Source: Laburnicola sp. R22_1 (lineage: Eukaryota; Ascomycota; Dothideomycetes; Pleosporales; Didymosphaeriaceae). From it: DNA of 64,000 nucleotides. Location: positions 434,001 to 498,000 of the forward strand of contig JACONQ010000006.1 in NCBI GenBank assembly GCA_014281115.1, in the 5' to 3' direction. Positions 23,948 through 34,979 of this stretch are shown piece after piece. Within the stretch, counting starts at the first letter, position 1. The number at the start of each line of letters is the position of its first letter. A model generated the notes under the pieces. That model saw only the letters and a program-made list of their open reading frames with translations. It ran no database searches and was not told the DNA's origin. The position numbers and the translations under genes are program-made.

Positions 23948-24914
23948 TGCGCTCCAAGGTTTCTCGTCGCAGCGTTACTGTGGTTACTGTGGTTACTGCT
24001 ATCTGCTGCCCGGATGCTCGCGGAACCAGCTCGTTCACATATGCGCTGGCAACGCAACGGACAGATTTAAGAAAGAGCAAACAGCAACGAGTAAAGTAAC
24101 GGAAAACGTCGTCCAGGAGCAAGAATTCTAGATCGGACAAAGCATACCTAGCAATTTCACAAAAGCACCAGCCAGCTGCCAGCGGACCCCCTTCCCTTAT
24201 GAAGACACACGCACCTTCCACCCCTCTCCGACGGCCAGCACGGAAACGACAACCAGGGCGCCACGTCCGTTTCTCACCAAAGAAAGGCTTCTCGTCTCCT
24301 CCACTCCACTACCTACGTGGCTATCTGGCGGTATCTACCATCTACCCAGACTATCTTTCCCGCAGCTTTCGATATGCCATCGATAACGCCGTCGCGGAGC
24401 CGTCGCGTCACCATTGGCTCTGCCAGGGGCATGCGCGAGCGCAGTCGCCGTCGCCGTGGGGGCATCTGCAGCGGGAGTGCAAACAGCGCCTTGCATCATA
24501 TGCATCATAGGACGGGTGAATGCAGCAGAGGCACGACAAGCGTAGTAGGCCTGGAGCTTGCCAGGGGGCGAGGTGCTCGGAGGTCCGCTTGTGGGGTCGC
24601 CTGAGTGGAGCCGCGGAACGCTACGCAGACAATCTATAGGCACCCTCGCTTGCTTCACAACACTCCAGACACACCAGGGCTGAACAAAACAATAGTTTCC
24701 TGTGGCAGCCATCACGACTGTCTCGCTCTTTCGATATCTTCGATTCATGCTATCGCCATGTTTTGCCGTGGGCAAGCGCTGGGAGAGCGACGCATCAGCA
24801 ACGAGGCGCTCCCACACCCGCGTCAGCCTCGCGAAACAACATCCGCACCCACGGCCTAGACTCCGAGCCACACAAGACCCAACTAAAATGGGCTCGGAAA
24901 GTGGGGAGCTGAAC
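23948..24914. other. Intergenic region between two minus-strand genes
   Basis: Holds the promoter/5' leader of the gene starting at 23947 and the 3' flank of the gene ending at 24915. A short TGGTTACTG duplication lies near 23980-24000. Open frames on both strands here overlap one another and show no domain or intron structure. No RNA gene was seen. Confidence 0.55.
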
Positions 24915-27516
24915 TCACTGCCACCAGAATACCGAATAAGAACCGTCGGCATTCAGCAGCCGCCTCCTGCTGTCGTCGCCCGAACTCTGCTTACGTCCGA
25001 ACGGATCGGTAAGTAATACGGACAGCTTCTTCGAGATTGGGCCCATTTCTGCCTTCGACACAGGGATGGAAGGGCTGAGCAGATGAGCATCATCTCCTTG
25101 TAGGAGTGCGTAGATGCTCGTCTTCGCCCGGCCCATCATACGATGATGCATGTCACGAATGGTGTCGTACAGAGGCCATACGACGTCGAGATAGTAGGCA
25201 GCTATGGGTTCGGAATCCCGGCAGGGTTCGAGCATGTCCATGCAGGCTTTCCCATAGGCGAGATCTAGCTCGACGCTTTCGTGCTGTCCCTCGGCGAGCT
25301 TTGTCGTGGCGCTGAAGAGGAGGACGATGCAGGCGGTGAAGGACCAGTAACTACAGACATGTGAGCAAATTGGTCAAGTTTGATTTGCACACGCGAGAGG
25401 CTTACATGATCAACCAGCATCGCTTTGGCAGACGGCCATCAGACGCAATCAGGCGAAGAATACGAGCTGTCTGTTGGCCGGCAAGCGCACACTCGTTTCG
25501 ATATTGTTTCGCCTCTTCAATAGAAATACTGAGCCTCCACGCGCCACCATCAGTAAGCTCCGTCTCGGCTGTAGCCACGAGTAACTGGCGGTACAGCAAT
25601 ATGACGGCACCAAGGTACATAATCTGGAGTAGCGTCAGAACGAACAATCGTGCACACTACCAGTTTTACTAACGTGGACCATGAGTATAGCTCGCTTCTG
25701 GTATGGCGTCATGGGCGGTGGGTTAGACGAAGTTAGCGAAGCAATGGTTAATGAAGGCGGCACCTCTACGCGCCACAGATTGAGCTTGTCGGCAAGCATT
25801 TGAATTGTCTCCTTTGTGGCCATTTCGGGAGATGCAAGCACTTTTGCAATCTCGGCCGCGATCAACCCAATCTTACTCGTCTGTATGTGGATTTGTTCGT
25901 CAAGCGGGACCTCAACATGGGACATGGGACATGCAACCTGCGCAAGTTAGATACCTTCCAAGATCAGCTTGCGTAAGGGGGCATTTGACGCATACAGCTA
26001 TATCCTGGGGTGTCACTTCGGAAGTGTAGCCCAAGGTATACGAGAGCCAGCAGTCCAAGAAGATGAGGCTACGAAAAAGTCGCCTCCAGTTGGTATCTCC
26101 TGCTGTGTCGTTGGGGTAAGTCGCCAATGCTGGACTCTTCCAACGAGCGATCTGCAAGCCCGCCGCTGAGATGAGATCAGTCTTGTTCTCTTCCGAACAA
26201 TTCTGTTACTTACCGACCAAGTATCGTGCGCTCATGTGTTTCTCTAGTAATGCATAAAAGGCCATGGCCAGCAGAAGCCGCATGGTGCGCAGATAATCCA
26301 GTCGCGCCGTTCTTTCGTTGAAGCAGAGGGTACCAGAAGCGTAGAGGACTCTCCTGATCCGATCAGGGAAACAGTCCATATCGTAATGGGCACCCATGGC
26401 CGCAACTGTGAAGCACTCGGCAAGGGTCATGGCATCCACAGGCCTCTGTGGTCTGTAGATGCGGTCAAGAATGTCATCGACCTGGGAATAAGTCCACATG
26501 TACAGAAGCGACCCAGTGCCTTTTACGAAAGCGTACATTGCTTTTCTTAAGAGCTCTTCAGATGGCAGATGCTGGGTGTTGTATGGCCTCACACCTTGGC
26601 CCAGGATCTCCCCCCGTAGGGACACTAGCTCACTAAATGCCAAGGTCAGGGCGTTGTGGCACACCTCGGCTTCTTCGCTGACTGAGGCGGGCGTAGAGGT
26701 GAGCGAGACTGGACTTTCCGACGAAGGTGATGGACTAGCCCTGGAGTAGTCTCTGACGGGAGTCATAGAGGACGAGGTACGGCTCACGCTGGGACGCTTC
26801 CCCATAGTGGATGGATATTGCTGCCGTCTGAAATCGGCCAGGTAAGCCTCATGCTTGCGCCAGCTGTCGGTCTTCTTGTACTCATCCATGCGCGCTTCAT
26901 AGTCTTGCATTGCCCGGGCAGCATGGCTCTCCCATATGCGCTTTTGTTCTGGCGGGAGCTGCTGCCATCTTCGACCTACCTCTCTTGCAATATCTACAAA
27001 GGAGAGCCCACTGATCTCGGGATGGGTGCGAAGTTGGTCGGCAAAATTCACATCTGCAATATGATTAATTCCACGGCTAGGAAATCATGGACCAAGGTCT
27101 AGCGTACAGGCTGTCTTGGGTTTCTTGGGCGCATTGCTGTCCGGGCGCGGGCGGCGCCTATACCTCCTCTTTTCCCGCGGTGGTGGAGTGGATATCTGCC
27201 TGGTAAGGCATTCCAGAGCCGAAGTCGAAAGCGCAGGCTGGTCGGACGCAATGCCATCGGACTCGAGGGCAAGTGTAGAAGGCACTCCTCGGTAGGTAGC
27301 AATTTCGCGCTGCAGGATGCGGCGATGGCCCAGCTTAAAGTTTAGTGCCGTCAAGTCTTCCTCGGTGATGTCGAGCACCGTCTCCCAGTCGTGGAAGCCA
27401 TTGCCCACCAGAGCATCCAGGTAGTCGGTCAGCCGCAGGCGTTCAAGCACCTGCGCGAGATGGGACATGGACTGAAGGTTGGGATTTGAAGGGGAAAGGA
27501 TCGACATGGTATGCAT
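24915..27516 (-). CDS. SAM + HMG-box + fungal transcription factor domain protein, six exons, 778 aa
   Basis: Exons: 27108-27516, 26214-27053, 25996-26165, 25674-25937, 25406-25623 and 24915-25350. All five introns are 48-58 bp, GT-AG, and every junction keeps frame; the total of 2337 bp is 779 codons. Residues about 18-77 form a SAM domain (LAQVLERLRLTDYLDAL... ITEEDL... LGHRRIL). Residues about 125-200 are an HMG box (APKKPKTAYVNFADQLR... REVGRRWQQLPPEQKRIW), preceded by a basic RRYRRRPRP stretch. A Ser/Pro-rich linker follows. From about residue 265 to the end comes a fungal middle-homology region (LAECFTVAAMGAHYDM... LLLAMAFYALLEKHMSARYLV... LFRSLIFLDCWLSYTLG... KRAILMVH-IMYLGAVILLYRQ), as usually found behind Zn2Cys6 fingers. 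No Zn2Cys6 finger is present, so the HMG box would be the DNA-binding part. Probably a nuclear regulator; targets unknown. The start could also be the ATG at codon 4. Confidence 0.87.
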
Positions 27517-28642
27517 CTGGTGCAGTGGACGCGTGGACGCGTGCTGGCTGGGGCGACAGCATATTTAGTAGAGCTGTTCGGAAGGGCAAGAGGCGTGCAC
27601 GCACAAGACGGCGCCCACGACGGCTTCTGTAGCTGGGAGCTGCCCCCCAAAGGAGACAAATGCCGCATCCATACAGACGAGCGCTGCAGTGTGCATGAGA
27701 CGCTAGCTGCGCGGGCGGTGGCCTGATGTCGCACGGTCTAGAACTTGGACGGGCAGCATCAAGCTTTTTGGTGCTGGAACTTGAAGCTTGACCGTGGGAG
27801 CGTGTGGACGGTGTGTGGTTTGGATGCCATCTCCGCGCCTATTACAAAGGTAGTGTGGGTCAGGGAGAAGCTCGCTTCTGAGACGCTAATCCGAGGGTCT
27901 TGCCGTGGTCATGGGCATCAAAAGTGCGAAATGCGGCTACAGCACCGCAAAGTGATGATACTGATACCTACCCAGGTTGTCCTAGGTGTGGTCTAGAGGT
28001 AGGTAGTCAGAAAAGTTGCTCACACCACAGGGTACTTACAATAAAGCTTTTCTTTATCAAGAGCAAGCCTAGGGAGCAAGGGTGTTTGTCAATAACCAAT
28101 AACCTTACGCCCTTGTCTATCTGAATCCAGCATCTACATTCTCAATTTCTCATGTGTTCCAAAAAAGCCAAGCCAAGCCAAGCCAAGCCAAGCCAAAATC
28201 CTCTTGCGTCTGACGACACCACGTGAGCGAGCGAGCCGCCCGACCGCAAGTCTGCAGGTTCAACGACCAGGCAACATGGGGTTTAAAGCCCGCTCACTCA
28301 CCGTGCAGGCAGTGTGCAGTGTGCGTTGTGCGTCTTGTTTCGTTCTTGTCTCGCTCGCGCCAAGACTGTGGGTGGGTGGCTGCACTGGCGCTGCGGCCAG
28401 CTGGACTCTGGCGAAAGGGAGTGGGAGTGGAAATGTCTTAGGCAGGGCGCAGAAAGATGGGAGTGTCAAGATGCCGTGGACATGGCATTGGGGAGAGTCA
28501 ATCGTGTATCGTACCATTGCGGTATGTCTCAGCTAGGCTTACCCCGGCCACTCGTGGCTGTAGCCATGGGTGTGGGTTTTCTGCAGAGTGACAGTTGCAC
28601 GACAGCTCGGAGCGGTAACCGAGATACCGAGGTATGTATGTA
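27517..28642. other. Intergenic region upstream of the SAM-HMG gene
   Basis: Promoter side of the SAM-HMG gene. No convincing coding region on either strand. It contains the AGCCA microsatellite at 28166-28195 and ends at the target TA of the Tc1 element. Confidence 0.55.
28166..28195. repeat. (AGCCA)6 microsatellite
   Basis: Six perfect copies of AGCCA in a row. Confidence 0.97.
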
Positions 28643-29965
28643 CTATGGTATCCGGCCGAAGTAGTGTAGGTGGGTCGCGCACAGCAGGGGTGCGCATCCT
28701 ATGTAATTAAATGCAACCTTTCTGTTTCTGTCTAATATTACATACAAATTTCAGTACTTTGTATAACCGCCTTCGGCATCAATCACAGCCCGGCATCGAG
28801 CTAGCATGCTATCAATGAGCTCCCTTAACTGTTCTACAGTGATCGACTCCCAGGCTTCCTGTACTATCCTACGCAGTTAATCATATGTTGGCTGCCTCCC
28901 ACCTTCTTAATCAGGGTAATTCACCTCTATATAGTCCTTCATCTTGTTCCACACAGCTTCAATAGGGTTAAGATCTGGGGAGAATGCTGGCCAGAAGATA
29001 GGATAAATCCCTCTTTGAGAAAGCTCCTCTATTGTGTACGCAGCTGAGTGCCCTGGTGCCCCATCTTGCATGAAGCTTAGGTGAGGATTTAGACGTAACC
29101 AGCCATCAATAAGTGGTACAATCCGCTCACAGTAGCTCTCCTTATTAATTAACTTCCACTCCTTCTCCCAGAACAGATGAGGACCTTTAGACATGCCAGA
29201 GAAGCAGCCCCAGAACATCCACCCACGCTTTCTGCGGATCTTCTCTACTAGGCAGGTATCCTCTAGCTCCTCTCCTGGTCGCCTTGTTACCCATACTTTT
29301 CTGTGACGTCCACCCGTGATCCATGTTTCATCGCTCCATAGGATCCTCCACCATTGCCAGGGTTCCCAGTTGATATGAGCCTCTGCCCACGCAAGGCGTA
29401 TCTGCCGATTTTGCTCAGTAAGAGGAGGCTTAGCACGGGCTACACAGCGTCTGTACCCTCTCCTTCGTAGAGCACTCCTAATTGTATATTCGCCAACTCC
29501 CCAGTGCTCAAAAGGTCCCTTAGCAAGCTGGAGATAGCTTAGCTGCCTATTACTACGCGAGGATCGTATATATGCCTCAAGTTGATCAACTTGGGCATCC
29601 GTAAGGCGAGGTGGGCGACCGGAGCGCTTCTTGGGCGTGACGCGATCCTTAGTAACTGCGTAGCCAACTTGTCTCTCTGTACATTGAAGCTGGTTGGCGA
29701 TAAAGTCGTAGGTATGGCCTGCTCGACGTAGGGCGCGTGCCTCTACAGCCTCATCGCGGGTAAGGTATCGATGGCGAGGTGTAGAAGGTGGTTCGGACAT
29801 TATGCGGGTGACGTGGGGATGAAGAAGCGCGACAAAGAAACACGTATCTCTATACAAATTGGGTGACGCTAAATGTGGATTTGTCAGAAAGTCGTATTTA
29901 ATTACATAGGATGCGCACCCCTGCTGTGCGCGACCCACCTACACTACTTCGGCCGGATACCACAG
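28643..29965 (-). mobile_element. Tc1-type transposon, 1323 bp, nearly intact
   Basis: 70-bp inverted repeats at 28643-28712 and 29896-29965 (CTATGGTATCCGGCCGAAGT...; the right copy differs at only a position or so) with TA at 28641-28642 and 29966-29967. It carries one transposase gene on the minus strand. It sits in GC-balanced, genic DNA and has hardly drifted, so it is a recent arrival compared with the AT-rich tracts. Confidence 0.96.
28751..29800 (-). pseudogene. Tc1 transposase (DD34E) with two stop codons
   Basis: The frame of 350 codons starts MSEPPSTPRHRYLT at 29800 and ends at 28751. N-terminal helix-turn-helix (residues about 15-60, LTRDEAVEARALRRAGHTYD), then a second recognition helix region with a GRPPR hook. 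The catalytic residues are in ILWSDETW, SFMQDGAPGHS and FSPDLNPIEAVW; the last two are separated by 34 residues, giving DD34E. Two TAA codons interrupt the C-terminus at codons 298 (28907-28909) and 308 (28877-28879). Both are one C-to-T step from CAA, i.e. CpA to TpA, the preferred RIP change. All catalytic residues lie upstream, so a truncated 297-residue protein with the whole DDE core could still be made, but activity is doubtful. An in-frame extension up to 29938 runs into the terminal repeat; I prefer the ATG at 29800. Confidence 0.93.
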
Positions 29966-29967
29966 TA

Positions 29968-30690
29968 GCGACTAGCCACGGCACAGGGCAATAATGATTT
30001 GTGTACATATTGATTGTCGCTGCAGTAGACTATTATGCATTAATTGTTCCTCGTTTGCTTCCCGTCTAGATGGTAATATGTACGGTCCAACGGCGTGGAG
30101 AAAATACTGCCCGGGCAGTCCGCCGTCGGATTCGGCAGCCGCAGATGGATGGTCATTGACAACAGCAGTGCGGCATGTACCGGTACGGTAGTCTACATGG
30201 GCCTTCTTCACCTTACACGGCGTCCCGTATGGCAATTCGCCCGCACATAAGAAACCCGTTGCTGACGCGTACCACATACAACAAAGACATCTTTCTCTCG
30301 ACGCTGTACGGAGGTACTTTTACGGTACCTACCCCCTGCGCGTCGTGCCTCGTCTCGTTTGAACAACAGCTTTGGATAAGATAGATACGCAGCCCACGCA
30401 ACCTAGCCTTCCTTCCCGACCATCTATCTTCAACCCCAGTCCAGTCCCAGTCCCCAACTCATCAACACCCAACAAAAAACCCTTCAAAAAATTGAATATC
30501 ACAAAACAACCCCTATCCCACCCTAAGTACCCCCCACGACAAAATCCGTATCTCAAAAACATGGTGGAGCGCAAACTGTTCGATGCGGACGGGTTGGGTT
30601 GGTGGGCCTGGTAGCTTTCTAAACCGCACGGGGGCTTGGCGAAGGCGTGGCTAGTCTCGGTATCTTACCAACGTTTAGGGGTATGTGGTC
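29968..30690. other. Intergenic tract at the GC-to-AT boundary
   Basis: GC-balanced sequence that changes abruptly into AT-rich repeat DNA near 30690. A plus-strand open frame 30372-30614 (80 codons, Pro/Ser-rich) starts with MDKIDTQPTQPS; its composition is compatible with a gene start or with chance, and nothing supports a function. A truncated gene running into the repeat block is possible. Confidence 0.4.
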
Positions 30691-30910
30691 CCTTATCTAT
30701 TAGCTTTTACATAACTCTACTTAAACGCCTAAAAGCTATACTATAATTTTCTAGTAAGCTCTACTTACTATTTAATAGTAAATAGAGTATAAGTTATACT
30801 ATAGTCTTAGTATAAATCTTATATTTCTATAATAAGTATATAAGGTTATATATAATATTAAGTAAATTAGTAATATAAAAAATAGCTAGTAACTACTAGT
30901 AATAATTATA

Positions 30911-30995
30911 TGGCGTTAATTAAATCTATCTATGGGTAGGATAATAAAGGCTTTTATCTTAAATAATATAATTAAAAAAGCAGAGCCTTCTACTT
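30911..30995 (+). mobile_element. Short dispersed repeat S, copy 1 (truncated, RIP-mutated)
   Basis: Begins TGGCGTTAATT and reads through ...GGGTAGGATAATAAAGGCTT... to CTTCTACTT. It is flanked by a 13-bp direct repeat AGTAATAATTATA at 30898-30910 and 30996-31008. It lacks the A-rich end seen in the other copies. First repeat after the GC/AT boundary. Confidence 0.7.
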
Positions 30996-31164
30996 AGTAA
31001 TAATTATAATTATAAAAATAAAGAAAATAAATTAGTACTAAATAATATTCTATTCTTATAATTATAACTACTACTAGTATACTTACTACTACTATAACTA
31101 GTCTACTATTCTTACTACTCTATTCTTACTATTACTTTTTATTATATACTATAACATATTCTAT

Positions 31165-33355
31165 TAGTAGCCCAGACAGATTAGTCCGTCAGATAGTTTT
31201 TCTTAGTAACTTCGAGGTCCCTTATAACTTATTATAGAACACTACTAACGTTACTTTATAGTAACTTATAATAATCTACTATAACTTATAATATACTAGA
31301 TTACTATTTAATTTACTTTTTATATTATATAGCCTCTTTATGCAGCTATAGTAGCTACGTAAAGCTAAGGAGTCTTTCTTAGTAGTATAAACTTATAATA
31401 AGACTCCTATAATATATAATATATTATCTACTATACTATATATAGGTAATATATAGTATACTTATTATAATTTATAGTAAAGCATACTATATCTTAAGTA
31501 ATACTTTATCTAATTTTTAGTTACTAAGGGCGTACTATTATAAGATAAAGTTAACCTATTTTTTTAGCCTTATAGTAACCTATAATAAAATTACTCTAAT
31601 TTACTATTAACACTATCTAAAAATAAGCTGCTAAGAGTAATATTTAACTTCTTCTCTATCTCTTTATCTATTTAATAGGTCCTTATATTGTGTCTAGGCT
31701 CTTTGCACCTCCTATAGTAGTATTATATTAAGGGACCTGCCTTTTTCTTACTACTACCTTACGCCCTTTTTAATAACTTTACTCTAATAAAAGGGCTTTT
31801 TACTTTTAAATCTGCTTCTTAAGTAAAGCCTAGCGTCCTACCTTTCTAAATACGCTTTCTTTTACGCGTTTTTTGCTTTATTAGAACTTTAATTTACTTC
31901 TTAAGTTTCTTAATATAGGTCTCCTAAAGTATACTATAGTAGAGTATAAGTTTAGTACCTTTTATAAGCTATAAGTAGCTTAATTTAGTATTAGGTAGAG
32001 ACTAAATAAAAGAGTTATATATAAGCTTTAACTAGAATTTAAACTTAAGGATATTACTTAGGGTCCTAGCTTACTATAGTGTATTTAGTAGGGTACCTTA
32101 AGGTAGAGTATAAATACGTATATTAAGGCGATCTACTATTACTAATATATCTAAAGGAATAAGCCTAAAGGCTTTAAAGGCTTTTTTATAGTTCTTTAGC
32201 ATAAGTATATTAAAAAATATATAATAAAAGGCTAGTAGGAAGCTTTCTTTATTAATATAAAAGATATATTAGCGCGCTAAGTCCTATATACACTAGGAGT
32301 ACTTTAGCTTTAGTAGCGCAAAATAGACTATATTAAGTAGCTAGAAAATATAAGATAAGTGCGCTAGTATATAGAGTATTAGAATCTTTTATTCTAAATA
32401 ATAATTTTTAAAATTCTAAAAGTAGTAGCTCTTATAGCTATCTAGAATAAGTAACCTCTATAACCCTACTATGCGCGGCCTTATATACATATTAAAGTAC
32501 TTTAACTATATAACTCTAAGCTTATTATTAGTCTAGCTAGTCTTAGAGACTAAGAGCTTCTAATTATAGGAGATACTAGTCTCCTTATACTATGCTAAGA
32601 TATAGACTTGCCCTTTATAGATAATAAAAAGTAGAGAAGTATACTTAGTAGCGCAAATACTCTGAATTACTATAACTTACTTACAGTTACGTAGCTAAAT
32701 AAGTATAGATTAAGAATATTTTTCTAAACTAGTTATAACCTTTATTAAGCTAATAACTTCTATCTAGAAGCTTGTCTTATTAAAGTTATAGATATTTTTA
32801 TTCTACACTCTATACTTAGCTTTTATGTTCTTTACTAGCTAAAACTATGCGTTTATAACTTCTAGATTTTCCTATTATATTCTCTATTAGTTCTTTGCTT
32901 AATTAAAAGCTATTTTAAGCTTAGGTACGCGCTTTATAAAGCGCTAAGCCTAGTATTATTTTATAAGGTCTCTATACTGCGCAGCTAGTAGTTTATTAAC
33001 TATATCTTCTATCTTACTTAGCTAAAGTACAAATTCGTACAAATTTAGGTTAAGAATATACTATATAAGCGTCTGCTCTTTAGTTATAGTAAGCTTTGCT
33101 ATACCTAATTATGTATCTACTTAGGCAGTAATTCTGTTAATTTAATTGCTTAGTGTAGACTTTAGGATATTATATGCTACAGTAGCGTATTATAGACTTA
33201 AAATTTGCTTATTCTAATAGACGTAAAGGGTAAGCTTAATTCTACTTTCTTAATTAGATAATAACGCGTTATATTATTAAGACATTATAATTTGTAGTAA
33301 AGTGTTGTGGTCTTAGCAAAAACTATCTGGCGGACTAATCTGTTCGGACTACTAA
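31165..33355 (-). mobile_element. Pogo-type transposon H (RIP relic)
   Basis: Inverted ends: GACAGATTAGTCCGTCAGAT near 31173-31195, and the complement of AACAGATTAGTCCGCCAGAT near 33323-33350. Exact limits are uncertain by about 20 bp. In between, minus-strand sequence parallels element E, e.g. the FDESGF-region equivalent near 32790 and the region encoding NIKAKYSILDKDTYNF near 32800-32840. Stops throughout. Confidence 0.75.
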
Positions 33356-33564
33356 TAGAATATATTATAGATTCTAGTAAATATACTAATAGATTTTATA
33401 TAGTTTACTACTCTAGTACTCTATATTAAAGTTAATTATACTCTAGTTAAAAAGGTTTATACTACTATACTATATACTATTTTTAAAGTATATTACTAAA
33501 CTATAGATTATACTAGTATTATTAATAGTATAGTAAAATAAACTTTACTATATAGGTTATATAG

Positions 33565-33713
33565 TGTAGTAGAATAAACTCTACTATATAGGTTACATAG
33601 TAAGCTAGTGCCTAATTAGCTCTTAAGAATTTAATAGGCGGTTTCTTTCTTCTAGCACATATAACTTAATTAAACTTTCTACTAAGTTCTAATTAGGGCT
33701 AGGTTCTCCTATA
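33565..33713 (+). repeat. 5' LTR of gypsy element L
   Basis: 149 bp, nearly identical to 53882-54030. The internal motif AGCTAGTGCCTAATTAGCTC is shared exactly. Starts TGTAG; the terminal CCCACA has drifted to CCTATA here. Confidence 0.85.
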
Positions 33714-34000
33714 AAATTAGCAACTAACCTATGACTTAAACCTCTAAAAATCTTAACCTTAGAAAGGCTATTATATTAGTACTCTAATATAAATAAGCAG
33801 TATTGTCTAAGAAAAAGATAAGATAGAATAATAGCGGCGTACAGTAGTATACAGAACAGCGTATACTAGGGATAGAAAGAAACTTTAAAAGAGACTTAGG
33901 AGCGAAATTAGGCGCAACTAAGTATAGCGCTAACCTTTAAGTAGAAATATAATCTAAGCTTTAATTAGCTACTACACTAGCCCTTATTAAACTGTCCTAC

Positions 34001-34370
34001 TAGAAATAAATAATAAATAATAAACACTAATAACTTTAGTATAGGCACAAATTAGGCATAGAGCGTAGGCTCTAGAACTAGACTAGCACTAGACTAGACT
34101 AAGACCTAGACTAGAAAATAACTAGAACTAAGCACTAAATAACTCTTAAAGTTAGAATATTAAGTCTCTAGAAATAAATAATAAATACTAATAACCCTAG
34201 TATATACACAAAATATATATAAAGTGTAGGCTTTAAGACTAGACTAGACTAAGACCTAAACTAGAAAATAACTAGAACTAGATACTAAGCAACTCTTAAA
34301 GTTAGAATATTAAGCCACTAGAAATAAAAAATAAAAAATAATAACCCTAATAAATATATAATATTATGCG
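34001..34370. repeat. About 150-168 bp tandem repeat, two full copies and a partial third
   Basis: The sentence TAGAAATAAATAATAAAT ... AGACTAGACTAAGACCTA ... AACTCTTAAAGTTAGAATAT starts at 34001, again at 34169, and partly at 34319. It lies just inside the 5' LTR of element L, so probably in its leader. Confidence 0.8.
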
Positions 34371-34390
34371 TAGATTATAGGCCTAGGTAT

Positions 34391-34536
34391 TAAAGATCTT
34401 CGTCGTGTAGAGATTCTAACCAAGGTCGAGTCCGCACTATATACAGAGAGGAGTAAAATAGGAGGCACTAAAATCTAGTACCTAGTACACAGTGATAGTA
34501 ACAAAGTATACACAAAATAACGATGATTTCGTCGAG
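34391..34536 (-). mobile_element. Dispersed repeat N, copy 1 (146 bp) with 12-bp target duplication
   Basis: Flanked by AGGCCTAGGTAT at 34379-34390 and 34537-34548. It contains CTAACCAAGGTCGAGTCCGC, shared with copies at 41205-41300 and, on the other strand, near 60160-60310. The element stops exactly where similarity to the longer copy (59034-60310) is interrupted, as expected for a 5'-truncated retroposed copy. Confidence 0.75.
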
Positions 34537-34979
34537 AGGCCTAGGTATAAGAAATATATAAAAAAAGCCTAGATTAAAAAGTAGTTAGAGCTAGGCGCTA
34601 AAAGATACTTAGAGCTAAAATTACCCTACTAGAACTAGATAACTAAGCAATTATAAATAATAAGAACTAAGAATAAACTAGGGCACTAAGACCTAGACTA
34701 AGAAAGGAACTAAAGCTAGATACTATATTACCCTTAGAACCTAAAACTAAGGCAAAGTTAGAGAATGCTAAAAGATAATAATAAGCATAGGTGCGCAAAG
34801 ACAAAAATAGAGATAGAAAGAATAAGAATACTAACTAGATAACTAGTAATAATAATATCTACTATTAAAAGACTAAATAACTATTAGTAATTTTAGTTAA
34901 AAGGCCTATATTATAGTAAAATATATAAGTTTCTTAATATCCTAGTACTTAGAAAGTATAAGAACCTAAGCCTAAAATT

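Noticed and set aside
24199..24952. Overlapping frames on both strands between the two minus-strand genes
   Set aside because: No domain, no intron structure, mutually overlapping; more likely untranslated and promoter sequence.
20745..30690. Secondary-metabolite or defence gene cluster
   Set aside because: The genes (amylase remnant, unknown protein, regulator, transposon) do not form a pathway and no biosynthetic enzyme is present.
34391..34536. Pol III B-box-like GGTCGAGTCC in repeat N, suggesting a tRNA-derived SINE
   Set aside because: No A box at a suitable distance, and no cloverleaf could be drawn.
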